Shown: positions 54,201 through 63,479, numbered from the stretch's first letter. The stretch: 64,000 bases of DNA from DTKD01 sp964494345 (GCA_964494345.1 CAZBSI010000013.1:9650-73649); one strand, 5' to 3'. Made by a program: numbers and translations. Notes: generated from the letters alone by a model not told the origin.

Positions 54201-55526
54201 CGGGCCGACCACGATGACCGATCTACCCGAATAGTCGACGCGTTTGCCGAGCAAGTTCTTTCTGAACCGGCCCTCTTTGCCTTTAAGCATATCAGAGAGC
54301 GATTTCAGCGGCCTGTTGTTTGAGCCGACCACCGGTCGGGTTCGTCTGCCGTTATCGATCAGCGCATCAACAGCTTCCTGCAGCAGTCGCTTTTCGTGGT
54401 TGATAATAGACTCCGGCGCTCTGATCTCGGTGATCTTCTTGAGCCGGTTATTGCGATTGATGATTCGTCTGTAAAGGTCATTCAGGTCCGAAGTAGCAAA
54501 CCTGCCGCCGTCGAGCTGAACCATCGGCCTTAGTTCCGGAGATATGACAGGAATACAGTCCAATATCATCCACTCCGGCCGGCTCTTTGAAATATGAAAC
54601 GCCTCGACGATTTCCAGCCGCTTGATCGCCCTAGCTCTTTTAGGGCCAGTGGTCTGCGAGATTTCTTTTCGCAGCTCGCGAGCCAGCTTGTCGAGGTCGA
54701 TCTCACTGAGAAGTTCCTTAATTGCCACGCCGCCCAGTCCGGCTCGGAAGCAGTCACGGAGATCGATCTCGAATCTGCCGGCCAAAACTTCCAGCAGACG
54801 CTCAATCGCCCGATACTGATCTTCAGTCACCAGTTCCTGTTTCTGCACCGTCTCCAGAAGTTTCAAAGAATCGTGCAGTTCGTCGATAATGGATGTGGCG
54901 TCGTGCTCTTCCTGCTTGATTAGTTCGTTGAGCTTCTTTTCATGATCCTTGCGCCGCTTATCATCCCAGTCGATGCCTTCTTTTTCTTCTTTGGTCGACT
55001 CGGCTCTGGCGTTTGCGATATTGGCATCGCGCGCAGAAAACACGTCCTCAGCAGCCCCCGCTACCGCAGCGCGAATCTCCTCAAGATGCTCATTGATCTT
55101 CGCTCGGTCAATATAAGTCACTATATACGAGGCGAAGTAAAGCACCCGCTCCAACGGCCTCGGCGACATATTGAGCAGCAGCGCCATAGGGCTTGGCACG
55201 CCCTTCAAATACCAGATGTGGGAGACCGGCGCCGCAAGCTCGATATGACCCATCCGCTCGCGTCGTACCTTGGAGCGAGTAACCTCTACCCCGCACCGGT
55301 CGCACACAATACCCTTGAACTTGACCTTTTTGTAGCGCCCGCAATGGCACTCCCAGTCCTTGACCGGGCCGAATATTCTCTCACAAAACAGCCCGTCGCG
55401 TTCTGGTTTGAAGGTCCTATAGTTAATCGTCTCAGGCTTCTTTACCTCGCCGCAAGACCAGGAACGTATTTCGTCAGGAGAAGCGATCCCTATGCGAATT
55501 TTATCGAACGTACTAGAATCAGCCAT
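51234..55526 (-). CDS. rpoC: DNA-directed RNA polymerase beta' subunit
   Basis: This is a complete 1430-residue single-chain beta' subunit. The N-terminal zinc finger is CHCGRYKKVKFKGIVCDRCG. The catalytic loop is NADFDGDQMAVH at about residue 540, with three Mg-binding aspartates. The second zinc site combines a Cys in PDCGTANG with CELRQGICSKCYG, and the trigger-loop region is SIGEPGTQLTMRTFHTGG. A sandwich-barrel-type insert follows the trigger loop (GEVTDIETTGLKRVVIHTEMP...), and the C-terminus is a long acidic tail of Asp/Glu repeats (DEDLLPDEFDIEALEP...). It starts within the last eight bases of rpoB and ends before the terminator at 51182. It is not split, unlike cyanobacterial rpoC1/rpoC2. 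Confidence 0.98.
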   Translation of the reverse strand: MADSSTFDKIRIGIASPDEIRSWSCGEVKKPETINYRTFKPERDGLFCERIFGPVKDWECHCGRYKKVKFKGIVCDRCGVEVTRSKVRRERMGHIELAAPVSHIWYLKGVPSPMALLLNMSPRPLERVLYFASYIVTYIDRAKINEHLEEIRAAVAGAAEDVFSARDANIANARAESTKEEKEGIDWDDKRRKDHEKKLNELIKQEEHDATSIIDELHDSLKLLETVQKQELVTEDQYRAIERLLEVLAGRFEIDLRDCFRAGLGGVAIKELLSEIDLDKLARELRKEISQTTGPKRARAIKRLEIVEAFHISKSRPEWMILDCIPVISPELRPMVQLDGGRFATSDLNDLYRRIINRNNRLKKITEIRAPESIINHEKRLLQEAVDALIDNGRRTRPVVGSNNRPLKSLSDMLKGKEGRFRKNLLGKRVDYSGRSVIVVGPSLKLHQCGLPREMALELFKPFVMKTLVEKKYTTNIKTAKRMIDRMRPEVWDALEEVISEHPVMLNRAPTLHRLGIQAFEPILVDGKAIRLHPLVCHAFNADFDGDQMAVHVPLSASAQAEARILMLSTHNLFSPADGRPIVAPIQDIVLGSFFMTMKRGSLPEDFVPRVFSNEEDALLAYRSGALDLHEPVRVRLPKSHDSDELEIREITVGRLLFNNVLPKNMRYIDKPIDKKTMSKLVSDCYDLNGHERTVKLLDDIKEIGFRYSTFSGMTISMTDMDIRSRRDEIVEKTQEQVQAMNHRYVKGQITQSERKQQVQTLWTRAAEEVADSLLGGLEPFNPISIITTSGARGSTRQITQLSGMRGLMSDPFGNLIEDLPIKSNFHEGLNVLEYFISTHGARKGLADTALRTADAGYLTRRLVDVAQDVIVRGPDCGTANGIYVSPIEEDGSVIEDIGDRIRGRTALEDIYLPEQDEPFVLAGEMITDELASKIEAAGLTRVGIRSPLTCELRQGICSKCYGRDMALGQSVESGTAVGIIAAQSIGEPGTQLTMRTFHTGGVAGKYLTGVADVKKKKQESLKDLHEDIRRGLVSIEEGVEGRERERTKAVQAVLKVLEDQVQGLLRVVELFEARKPKGQAIITEVAGEVTDIETTGLKRVVIHTEMPTFDTSMLAGEITVGDIINPKNGEVLFEDGTELTEKLARKIKDAGVQIVTLRKTHLVPYRGNLEVEVGQVVQAGDRLTEGPLDPHKVLELQGVRGVMEYLVREIQNVYKSQGVDINDKHVEVIVRQMLKKRKVVEAGDSRFLPGMIVDKFDFDDENARVRGLDGTEATAEWVLLGITEASLATDSFLSAASFQKTTRVLTDAAVKGKRDNLVGLKENVIIGRLIPAGTGLPRYRQLEVTDREGEIITTARELFRPTYEDEVDEDLLPDEFDIEALEPIENLDDVEETEEPDDTLEDSDMLKSLEAALIADDEEEEIEDEVDED

Positions 55527-58500
55527 TGTGGAGATCCTCCCTCAATTCCAGCGTTCTTTTGCGGCGTTGACCCGAAATCATTCCATCGTGTCCATCATAC
55601 ATTTCGTCTTCAGTATCCTTAAGGTCAATTACCCTGTCCCGATCGTCCTCTACGGTTACCTTAAGCCCCAGACTCTGGAGCTCGTTAATAAGAATCTTGA
55701 ACGACTCCGGCACACCCGGTTCGAGTATGCTCTCGCCTTTGACGATAGACTCATAAGTCTTGACTCGCCCTTGCACGTCGTCGCTCTTGATCGTCAGTAT
55801 CTCCTGCAGGGTGTATGCAGCGCCATACGCTTCCAGCGCCCACACTTCCATCTCACCAAACCGCTGTCCTCCGAATTGCGCCTTGCCTCCGAGAGGCTGC
55901 TGCGTAACCAGAGAGTAAGGGCCAGTTGAGCGGGCGTGGATCTTGTCTTCGACAAGGTGCGCCAACTTGAGCATATAGATGTAGCCAATAGCAACATCCT
56001 GACTGTACTTTTGACCGGTTCGCCCATCGTAGAGCGAACACTTGCCTGTGTTCTCGTCGTAACCCAATCTCCTCTGAGCGTTTTCCTCAAAGCGAGTTAT
56101 AAGGAAATCGTAGTCGTATTTCTCTGCGACCTTCTTGCCAGCGAACGGCATCTGGACAGAATCAGGGTCGAGTTCGGTCAAATCGGCCTCGTCGTCGCCA
56201 TATTCCTCATCCAGCGCACGCATAGCCTCAATTTGAATCCTGATCTTCTCAGAGTAGGCTTCTCTCACCGCATCAGGATCATCCACCGCAGGCGGTCCGC
56301 CCAACTTCGAGCTGAGTATCTCTAATTCTGCCGCGTCCAGAGCCTTGATACAGTCGCCCAACGCCTGGATGGACTCTGCATACAAGTCCTGAATCGGCTT
56401 TATAGCAGCCTCAATCTCTCCAGGGCCAGCCTCACTCAACTTGGCCAGGATGTGCCTCAGCACCGACTCAACTTTGCGCTCGCTTGGGAGTTCAGCTTCC
56501 AGGCCAAGCTCGGCGGCGTATCGCCTTACCGCCTCAATTCTCATCTTCCAAACGAAGATATTGAGGTCAGCGAGAATCTCCGCTTCCGTCGCACCCTGGA
56601 ATATCGGGTTGCGGAAAGCACAGTCGAGCCCCCTGGCAGCAAGTCCCTGGTGAGTTTCCAGAATCTGGCCGATGTTCATACGGCTCGGAACCCCCAACGG
56701 GTTCAGGACGATATCGATCGGCGTGCCATCGGGCAGATAAGGCATATCCTCTTCAGGCAGAATCCTGGAGATAACACCCTTATTGCCGTGCCGGCCCGCC
56801 ATCTTGTCGCCTTCCATAACCTTGCGCTTCTGGGCGATATAGACCCTGACCAACTGGTTTACGCCAGCATTAAGCTCGTCTCCAGGCTCACGTTCCAGCT
56901 CGCCATCACATCGCTCGCAGAACATGCGCTCCGGCTTCTTGGAGAAGTCGAATATGGCCTCGCATTTTGTGCACTTATATTTAAACCTGGAAAACACCTT
57001 GACGTCGACCACAGTCCCGCTTTCACCATGCGGCACTCGCAGCGACACATCCCGTGTCTCCTCGGCCTTCTTGCCGAAGATCGCTATAATCAGCTTCTCT
57101 TCCGCAGTCAACTCGCCCTGGCCCTTAGGCGCAACCTTTCCGACCAGTATGTCCTCCGGCCTCACCGAAGCGCCTACGCGGACTATTCCGTTGGAGTCCA
57201 GGTCCTTAAGCACATCGTCGCCGACGTTAGGAATGTCCGGAGTGATTTCCTCTGGCCCAAGTTTTGTATCCCTGGCCTCAGTCTCATACTTTTCGATATG
57301 AATCGAGGTGAAAGTATCATCTTTCACCAGCCTCTGTGAAAGCAGCACAGCGTCTTCGTAGTTGTAACCATTCCACGGCATAAACGCTACCAGAATATTC
57401 TGACCCAACGCGAGCTGTCCATCGGCAGTACAAGGGCCATCAGCGATGATATCCCCTGCCCGAACGCGCTTGCCGAGTTTTACTATAGGCTTCTGCGTGA
57501 TGCATGTGGCCTGATTTGAGCGCAGCAAGTTGACAAGATTGTAAGTATCAATCGTGCCATCCTCGGCCTCTATCATAATCTGCTCGGCCGTAGTCCGGCG
57601 AACAATTCCGGAACGTTTTGCAACTATAACAGCTCCAGAGTCCCGAGCCGCTCGCTCCTCGATGCCCGTTTTGACCAACGGCGCATCGCCGCGCAGCAAC
57701 GGCACCGCCTGACGCTGCATGTTCGAGCCCATCAACGCCCGGTTCGCGTCGTCGTTCTCAAGGAACGGGATCAGCGCCGTAGCAACAGACATAATCTGCA
57801 TCGGCGACACATCCAGGTAAGTTACCTTATTAGAAGGCACCTCCGGATAGGTGTTCTCATGCCGGACGACTACCGTTGCCTGGACGAAATCACCTGTTTC
57901 AGGATCGACCAGAGTGTTGGCCGGCGCGATGTATTCCTGGCTCTCTTCGTCTGCAGACATATAGACGATTTCATCAGTCGCCTTACCATTTTTGACCACC
58001 CTGTAGGGGCTTCTCAAAAATCCGTAGTCATCGATTTTGGCGTGAATTGCCATAGAACCGATCAATCCGATGTTCGGCCCTTCAGGAGTCTCAATCGGAC
58101 ATATTCGGCCATAGTGCGAGTGGTGTACGTCGCGAACCTCAAGCTTCGCGCTCTGCCTGCTCAATCCGCCAGGGCCGAGCGCCGACAGCCTTCTCTTGTG
58201 AGTAAGTTCGGCGAGCGGGTTAGTCTGATCCATAAACTGAGACAACTGGCTGGAGCCAAAGAAGCTCTTGATGCTTGCCGAGATCGGTTTTACCGACAAG
58301 ATCAACTGCGGAATCACGTTCTCCGGGTCCAGACTGGTCATTCGCTCCTTAGCGACCTTCTCCATTCGCAAAAAGCCCATTCTGAGCTGATCCTGCAGGA
58401 GTTCGCCGACCGAGCGGATTCTCTTGTTTTCCAGGTGGTCGATGTCGTCCGTAGAACACGCGATCAGCCTGATCGCCGTCTCAGCGTAAAGTCCAGCCGG

Positions 58501-60018
58501 GCTATCTGAGATCAGCCTTTCGCCGTTGCGAATGAGGCCAAGCAGCTTTTTGGTCTCCTTGAATCTGGTCTCGGTGAATATATCACCAAGCTGGACATTG
58601 CGCAGTGCTTCCAGATTCTCTTTATAGCCGAACACCTTGCCGCCCGGTTCCAAATCTTCCTCAGAAGCCTCAGCTTCAGCAGCTTTGACCGCTTCGTCGA
58701 GTTCGGGCAGTCTTTTTCGCAGGTTCGCCGAGTTCAGATGCGCGACCAAAAATCCGGATTCGGAGAGTCCGATTATATATTGAATGATTTTCAGAATATC
58801 TTCCCGTGTGACCGAGCCTACGCTCTCCGGGAGGTTGAGCCCCAATTTCTTATTGAGCTTATATCGCCCCACCCTCGCCAAATCATAGCGTCGGGTATCG
58901 AAGAAATAGGAATGGACCAGGCTTCGAGCGCTCTCTCGTGTCGCCGGGTCGCCAGGCCTGATGCGATGGTAGATATCGATCAGGGCCTCGTCCATGTCAT
59001 GGGTGGAATCCTGTTCGAGTGTCGCGTCCACGTATTTGTTGACCACATATACTTCGAGAGATGGCAGTTTCATCTTCTCGATCTTTTTGGCGGCTTCGTC
59101 GTTAATCTTTTCGCCAGCCTTGACCAGCACTTTTGTGCCGCTCAGGATATCCTCGACGGGTCGCAGTCCGCGAACCCCCGCAGCCGAGGTATCTTTGCAG
59201 TTCTCCTTAACGCTGAAAATCTCAAGTATTTCGAGCGTAGTTGAACAAGGGTGGCCATCCATCTGAACTTCGATGTTTTTGATACGCTGCGTGCGCATCT
59301 TCTTGGCTATCTTCTCATCTATAACGGTGCCGCGGTCGTAGAGCACCTCTCCGGTCTCCGCATCGACCACGTCATCAGCCAGGATTCGATCCAGACATTC
59401 AGCCGGATTCAAAACTTCGGAGATCGGGCAGGCGGCTTCGAACATGTTGAGCGCCCTGAGCAGGGTGGTCAACGGGAATTTTTTCGTCTGAGCGACTCGA
59501 ACGCTGATTACATCGTTAGCATCAGTCTCGATATCGATCCAAGCGCCCGGGCTTGGAATAATTGTGGCATAATAGAGCACTCGACCTGAAAAGTCGAGAG
59601 TATCCTTAAAATATACTCCAGGTGAGCGAGCGAGCTGGCTTACAACGACGCGCTCCGCTCCGTTGATAACAAATGTGCCCTTATCGGTCATAAGTGGAAG
59701 ATCACCAAGGTAAACTTCCGATTCTATGACCTCCCTGTCCGTGGCCGTCAGCCGAACGCGTACTTTTATCGGCGCCTCGAACGTGGTCATATCTCGATAG
59801 CGGCACTCTTCAACAGAGTATTTCGGATCGCCAAGGTTATAATCCAGCAGTTCTAGTGATAGTTTGCCGGTAAAGTCGTTAATGGGAGAAAAGCTGCGAA
59901 ACAGCTCTCTCAGCCCCTCCCTGAGAAACCACTCATAGGAGTTGAGCTGAATTTCGACCAGATTCGGAAGGTCGATAACCTCAGGGGTGCGCTTAGTGCG
60001 GTGCTGGATTTCCTTCAT
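55519..60018 (-). CDS. rpoB: DNA-directed RNA polymerase beta subunit (enlarged)
   Basis: At 1499 residues it is clearly longer than most RpoB proteins (about 1170-1340). Conserved cores are present: the rifampicin region SQLSQFMDQTNPLAELTHKRRLSALGPGGLSR, GRICPIETPEGPNIGLI, and MAGRHGNKGVIS. The extra length comes from three places: residues about 205-330 in the lobe (ILADDVVDAETGEVLYDRG...), a four-cysteine zinc-ribbon-like insert (CTKC...CERC, about residues 1015-1040) and a helical insert of about 160 residues (about 1140-1300). It has its own 160-bp upstream gap after rplL and overlaps rpoC by eight bases. Confidence 0.98.
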   Translation of the reverse strand: MKEIQHRTKRTPEVIDLPNLVEIQLNSYEWFLREGLRELFRSFSPINDFTGKLSLELLDYNLGDPKYSVEECRYRDMTTFEAPIKVRVRLTATDREVIESEVYLGDLPLMTDKGTFVINGAERVVVSQLARSPGVYFKDTLDFSGRVLYYATIIPSPGAWIDIETDANDVISVRVAQTKKFPLTTLLRALNMFEAACPISEVLNPAECLDRILADDVVDAETGEVLYDRGTVIDEKIAKKMRTQRIKNIEVQMDGHPCSTTLEILEIFSVKENCKDTSAAGVRGLRPVEDILSGTKVLVKAGEKINDEAAKKIEKMKLPSLEVYVVNKYVDATLEQDSTHDMDEALIDIYHRIRPGDPATRESARSLVHSYFFDTRRYDLARVGRYKLNKKLGLNLPESVGSVTREDILKIIQYIIGLSESGFLVAHLNSANLRKRLPELDEAVKAAEAEASEEDLEPGGKVFGYKENLEALRNVQLGDIFTETRFKETKKLLGLIRNGERLISDSPAGLYAETAIRLIACSTDDIDHLENKRIRSVGELLQDQLRMGFLRMEKVAKERMTSLDPENVIPQLILSVKPISASIKSFFGSSQLSQFMDQTNPLAELTHKRRLSALGPGGLSRQSAKLEVRDVHHSHYGRICPIETPEGPNIGLIGSMAIHAKIDDYGFLRSPYRVVKNGKATDEIVYMSADEESQEYIAPANTLVDPETGDFVQATVVVRHENTYPEVPSNKVTYLDVSPMQIMSVATALIPFLENDDANRALMGSNMQRQAVPLLRGDAPLVKTGIEERAARDSGAVIVAKRSGIVRRTTAEQIMIEAEDGTIDTYNLVNLLRSNQATCITQKPIVKLGKRVRAGDIIADGPCTADGQLALGQNILVAFMPWNGYNYEDAVLLSQRLVKDDTFTSIHIEKYETEARDTKLGPEEITPDIPNVGDDVLKDLDSNGIVRVGASVRPEDILVGKVAPKGQGELTAEEKLIIAIFGKKAEETRDVSLRVPHGESGTVVDVKVFSRFKYKCTKCEAIFDFSKKPERMFCERCDGELEREPGDELNAGVNQLVRVYIAQKRKVMEGDKMAGRHGNKGVISRILPEEDMPYLPDGTPIDIVLNPLGVPSRMNIGQILETHQGLAARGLDCAFRNPIFQGATEAEILADLNIFVWKMRIEAVRRYAAELGLEAELPSERKVESVLRHILAKLSEAGPGEIEAAIKPIQDLYAESIQALGDCIKALDAAELEILSSKLGGPPAVDDPDAVREAYSEKIRIQIEAMRALDEEYGDDEADLTELDPDSVQMPFAGKKVAEKYDYDFLITRFEENAQRRLGYDENTGKCSLYDGRTGQKYSQDVAIGYIYMLKLAHLVEDKIHARSTGPYSLVTQQPLGGKAQFGGQRFGEMEVWALEAYGAAYTLQEILTIKSDDVQGRVKTYESIVKGESILEPGVPESFKILINELQSLGLKVTVEDDRDRVIDLKDTEDEMYDGHDGMISGQRRKRTLELREDLHNG

Positions 60019-60177
60019 CTAGCCCTCCTGATTGTTTAAACACGCAAGAAATTATTATATCAGAACGATTGAGACCGGTCAACTTTTTTGAGAAATGTCG
60101 CCGGAAGTACGTACACAAGGTCTGGGCACGACCGCCATAGCGACCGCACCCAGAGTCAAATCCAAACGCCCAGGTTG

Positions 60178-60555
60178 CTACTTAATTTCGACTGAAGCTC
60201 CTGCGGCCTCGAGTTCGGCCTTAATCTTATCGGCGTCTTCCTTGCTCGCACCCTCTTTTACCGGGCTCGGCGCGCTGTCTACGAGATCCTTGGCTTCTTT
60301 GAGGCCAAGGTTGGTCAACTGGCGGACGACCTTGATGACTTGAATCTTCTCAGCGCCAGCAGCGGTGAGTATAACGTCAAAAGATGTCTTCTCCTCAGCT
60401 TCCTCAGCGGCAGCCGGAGCGCCAGCGCCGGCAACCGGGGCAGCCATCGCCATCGCGGAAACGCCAAACTCCTCCTGCAGAGCCTTCACGAAGTCGTTAA
60501 GCTCAAGGACGGTCATGTTCTTTACTGTCTCAATCAGTTCAGGTATGTTAGCCAT
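60178..60555 (-). CDS. rplL: 50S ribosomal protein L7/L12
   Basis: This 125-residue protein has the usual layout: an N-terminal dimerisation helix pair (LIETVKNMTVLELNDFVKALQEEFG), an Ala/Gly-rich hinge (AAPVAGAGAPAAAEEAEEK) and a C-terminal factor-binding domain (FDVILTAAGAEKIQVIKVVRQLTNLGLKEAKDLVDSAPSPVKEG). Dimers bind L10 and form the ribosomal stalk that recruits translation GTPases. It follows rplJ in the standard order. Confidence 0.98.
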   Translation of the reverse strand: MANIPELIETVKNMTVLELNDFVKALQEEFGVSAMAMAAPVAGAGAPAAAEEAEEKTSFDVILTAAGAEKIQVIKVVRQLTNLGLKEAKDLVDSAPSPVKEGASKEDADKIKAELEAAGASVEIK

Positions 60556-60604
60556 TTTTTATTTTGCACCCTTTCGTATCGGTTATCCAATTGTAAATTG
60601 CGTG

Positions 60605-61138
60605 TTAGGCGGTCTTTTGATCGGCGACAGCCTGCAGCGTAAATACGAGTTGTCCCATCATTTGCTGCAGAGTTCCGACCAATCCGCTTATTGGGCTTTG
60701 CAGCCCTCCTACTACCATAGCATAGAGCTGCTGCTTGCCAGGAATCTTTGACAGTTCGACTATCTGCTCCGCAGAGAGAAGATGCCCCTCTACAACCCCG
60801 GCTTTTACTTTGATCGGAGTTGGGCCTTTGGTGAATTCCTGCAGCGCTTTTGCGGCTGCTACAGGATCCTCGAGCGTATGAGCCATAGCTGTCGGGCCGA
60901 CTAACCCTTCGGTCAGTTTTTCAGCATCCAAACCCTTGGCTGCCAACTCAAAGAGGCTATTTTTGACGATGTGATACCCACTCGCAGATTCTCGAAGCCT
61001 GCGCCTAACCGCAGTGATGCCTTTGGCGTTCAACCCCTGATAGTCCGTGAGAAAAACCGTACCCTCGCTCAATAATGCTCTCAGCTCAGCTACCGTCTCA
61101 ACCTTGTCTGCTCTCGGTTCCCGTTCAAATTTCGGCAA
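60605..61138 (-). CDS. rplJ: 50S ribosomal protein L10
   Basis: This 177-residue protein starts at a TTG nine bases after AAAGGAGG. It contains LLSEGTVFLTDYQGLNAKGITAVRRRLRES and the rRNA-binding N-terminal domain, followed by a C-terminal helix that binds the L7/L12 dimers. L10 anchors the stalk and represses its own operon by binding the leader RNA, which is visible just upstream at 61172-61303. Confidence 0.97.
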   Translation of the reverse strand: MPKFEREPRADKVETVAELRALLSEGTVFLTDYQGLNAKGITAVRRRLRESASGYHIVKNSLFELAAKGLDAEKLTEGLVGPTAMAHTLEDPVAAAKALQEFTKGPTPIKVKAGVVEGHLLSAEQIVELSKIPGKQQLYAMVVGGLQSPISGLVGTLQQMMGQLVFTLQAVADQKTA

Positions 61139-61171
61139 TGTGTTTCACCTCCTTTCGCTGTGCGTGCCGCC

Positions 61172-61303
61172 AAAAAAAGGCTGTCATATAGACAGCCCTG
61201 CTCCATCGCTATCGCCTCGCTGATATACAGCGGATCGGATAACCAGGCCTCGGTCGGCGCTCCTTGCAGAGCATTAAACCAATTTGGTACCTACTGTCTA
61301 CGG
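61172..61303 (-). ncRNA. Ribosomal protein L10 leader
   Basis: The minus-strand RNA upstream of rplJ begins near GTAGACAGTAGGTACC and passes through GGAGCGCCGACCGAGGCC, a pattern of L10 leaders. It ends in an attenuator-type hairpin GGCTGTC-loop-GACAGCC followed by seven U (61197-61172), and the rplJ ribosome binding site lies just after it. When L10 (with L7/L12) is in excess it binds such leaders and lowers rplJL expression. Confidence 0.8.
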
Positions 61304-61355
61304 CACTACTATTAAATTGCAATTCCATGCCCCGACAAACCGGGGCTTCGATTCA

Positions 61356-62066
61356 CTATTTAGTCAAACGAGCGGCTTCGTTGGTATCCACACCGACACC
61401 AGGGCCCATCGTCGAGCTTACAACGATCTTTCTGAGATACCGCCCCTTGGCCGACGGCGGCTTGGCTTTCACCAGCGCATCGACAAGCGCGCCGAGGTTT
61501 TCGGTCAACTGCTCAGCGCTAAACGACACCTTGCCTATCGGGCAATGTACGATACCTTCTTTTTCAACACGATATTCCACGCGCGACGCAGTCTTGATCT
61601 CCTTGACCACGTTGCCAATCTGCGCCGCAGAAGCGACGGTTCCGGCCTTCTTTGAAGGCATTCGAGCCCTAAGTATGCTGCCGAGCCTGCCGACCATGCC
61701 CATAACATCATCCGTCGCCAAAAGGACTTCGAAGTCCATCCAGCCACCCTGAATATCTTTCACGAGATCGTCACTGCCTACCCGGTCTGCTCCGGCAGCC
61801 TCAGCGGCTGCTATCCCGTCGCCCTGAGTAATGACGGCAACTTTGCGAACCTTCCCGGTGCCGTGCGGCAGCGAGGTATTTCCTCGAACCATCTGGTCGC
61901 CGTGCCTGGGGTCGACTCCAAGCTGGATCGCAACATCGACTGTCTCGTCGAACTTCGCGCTGGCCGCATTTTTAATAATCTCCAACGCTTCCTGTGGTGA
62001 CTTCACTTCGCCGGCGCCAACGGTCTTGGCAGCTTCGGCATATCTTTTTCCTCTTTGTGGCATCAT
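61356..62066 (-). CDS. rplA: 50S ribosomal protein L1
   Basis: The 236-residue product is full length for L1, with the signature segments GKRYAEAAKTV, FDETVDVAIQLGVDPRHGDQMVRGNTSLPHGTGK and the C-terminal ...VSSTMGPGVGVDTNEA. L1 forms the mobile stalk at the ribosomal E site. It follows rplK by 70 bp and is separated from rplJ by the L10 leader, the standard arrangement. Confidence 0.98.
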   Translation of the reverse strand: MMPQRGKRYAEAAKTVGAGEVKSPQEALEIIKNAASAKFDETVDVAIQLGVDPRHGDQMVRGNTSLPHGTGKVRKVAVITQGDGIAAAEAAGADRVGSDDLVKDIQGGWMDFEVLLATDDVMGMVGRLGSILRARMPSKKAGTVASAAQIGNVVKEIKTASRVEYRVEKEGIVHCPIGKVSFSAEQLTENLGALVDALVKAKPPSAKGRYLRKIVVSSTMGPGVGVDTNEAARLTK

Positions 62067-62136
62067 AGCCCTCCGATTGTTAGCACGCAGGTCCCATAAG
62101 GGATAGTGGCTTTCGCCTGCCGCCTGCGCAAATATT

Positions 62137-62559
62137 TTAATCTACGATTTCAATTCCCGACGATCTCGCCGTGCCTTCGATCTCCCGCATTGCCTGCTCA
62201 ATTGAGTTTGCATTCAAGTCGGGCATCTTTGTAGTAGCGATCTGTCTAACCTGCTCCCTGGTGACTTTGCCGACTTTGTTTCGGTTGGGTTCCCCAGAGG
62301 CGGCAGCAATCCCGGCGGCCTTTTTGAGCAATTCCGCAGCCGGCGGTGTCTTCAGCACAAACGTGAACGTTCGATCTTCATAGATCGTAACTTCGACAGG
62401 GATCACACTACCCGCCTGATCTGCTGTCTTCTCGTTATAGGACTTCACAAACTCCATAACGTTGATATACTGGCTCAACGCCGGCCCAACGGGCGGAGCA
62501 GGAGTCGCTTTTCCGGCATTAATCTGCAATTTGATCAACGCCAGCACTTTTTTCGCCAT
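62137..62559 (-). CDS. rplK: 50S ribosomal protein L11
   Basis: At 140 residues, with LIKLQINAGKATPAPPVGPALSQYINVMEFVKSYNEKT (the Pro-rich N-terminal domain) and the C-terminal rRNA-binding domain (GKVTREQVRQIATTKMPDLNANSIEQAMREIEGTARSSGI), this is a complete L11. It binds the GTPase-associated centre of 23S rRNA. AAGGAG precedes the ATG. Confidence 0.98.
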   Translation of the reverse strand: MAKKVLALIKLQINAGKATPAPPVGPALSQYINVMEFVKSYNEKTADQAGSVIPVEVTIYEDRTFTFVLKTPPAAELLKKAAGIAAASGEPNRNKVGKVTREQVRQIATTKMPDLNANSIEQAMREIEGTARSSGIEIVD

Positions 62560-62684
62560 CCGAATCTCCTTCGAAAACAGAGGTCAGACGCCCAACCTCA
62601 ATTTCATCATTAGTGGCGAGCCCAAGGCTCAAACCAGCTTCTCATTTTCATCGACATATATAAACGTCGCTGTCTCGTCGCTGT

Positions 62685-63212
62685 TTATATTCTCTCCACC
62701 TGCGCGAAATCCAATTCGACAGGAGTGTCTCTTCCGAAGAGACTTATCAGGACTCTGAGTTTTTCTCTTTCGACGTTTACTTCTTCTATCTTGCCTGTAA
62801 AGTCCGTGAACGGCCCCGAATTGACCCTTACGATCTCATCTTTAGACCACTTGACCTTAGGTCGGCGATCCGGCGCTTCAATTGCGTCCAGAATCCGCTG
62901 AATCTCTCTATCCTGCAAAGGAACCGGCCTATGACCAGAGCTGACAAATCCGGTAACACCCGTCGTGCTCTTGACCAGATACCAGGTTTGGTCGTCCAGA
63001 ACCATTTCGACAAGCACATATCCAGGGAATACTTTCCTTTGGACTTCGTGTTTTTTGCCGTTTCTGGTCCTGTACTCGGCCTCGGTCGGCACCAGAATCC
63101 TAAAGACCCTGTCTTTAAGGTTCATCGACTCCGCCCGGCGCTCGATGTTGGTCTTAACCTTGTTCTCGTGCCCGGAATATGTATGTACCGCGTACCACTG
63201 TTTCTCAGCCAT
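62685..63212 (-). CDS. nusG: Transcription termination/antitermination factor NusG
   Basis: This 175-residue protein has an N-terminal NGN domain (WYAVHTYSGHENKVKTNIERRAESMNLKDRVFRILVPTE, VFPGYVLVEMVLDD) and a C-terminal KOW domain (VRVNSGPFTDFTGKIEEVNVEREKLRVLISLFGRDTPVELDFAQVE). It binds RNA polymerase and couples it to Rho or ribosomes. It starts five bases after secE. Confidence 0.98.
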   Translation of the reverse strand: MAEKQWYAVHTYSGHENKVKTNIERRAESMNLKDRVFRILVPTEAEYRTRNGKKHEVQRKVFPGYVLVEMVLDDQTWYLVKSTTGVTGFVSSGHRPVPLQDREIQRILDAIEAPDRRPKVKWSKDEIVRVNSGPFTDFTGKIEEVNVEREKLRVLISLFGRDTPVELDFAQVERI

Positions 63213-63217
63213 TTAGT

Positions 63218-63457
63218 TTAACGTCCCAGAGCGTTAGTCAGCCATCCCAGGAAAGCATCAAGCGTCCCAATCCAGGCGGCGACCACAACAACAGCAAAAA
63301 TCACTACCAACGTAAATGATCTGAGTTCACCGAGCGTCGGCCACGCCGATTTGAAACGAGTTTCAACGTAGCTTTCTCGTATGAATTTCATAATCCTGGC
63401 GAAGATACCCTCGCCCTTTGCTTTTCGAGGCGCTTTTACCGCAGCACTATTAGCCAT
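63218..63457 (-). CDS. secE: Preprotein translocase subunit SecE
   Basis: At 79 residues this is the short single-span form of SecE. The conserved amphipathic helix is IMKFIRESYVETRFKSAWPTLGELRSFTLVV, followed by one membrane helix (VVIFAVVVVAAWIGTLDAFLGWL). It clamps SecY in the membrane channel. Its place between tRNA-Trp and nusG is the usual one. Confidence 0.95.
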   Translation of the reverse strand: MANSAAVKAPRKAKGEGIFARIMKFIRESYVETRFKSAWPTLGELRSFTLVVIFAVVVVAAWIGTLDAFLGWLTNALGR

Positions 63458-63479
63458 CGTACCTCCGAAAACCCGAAAA

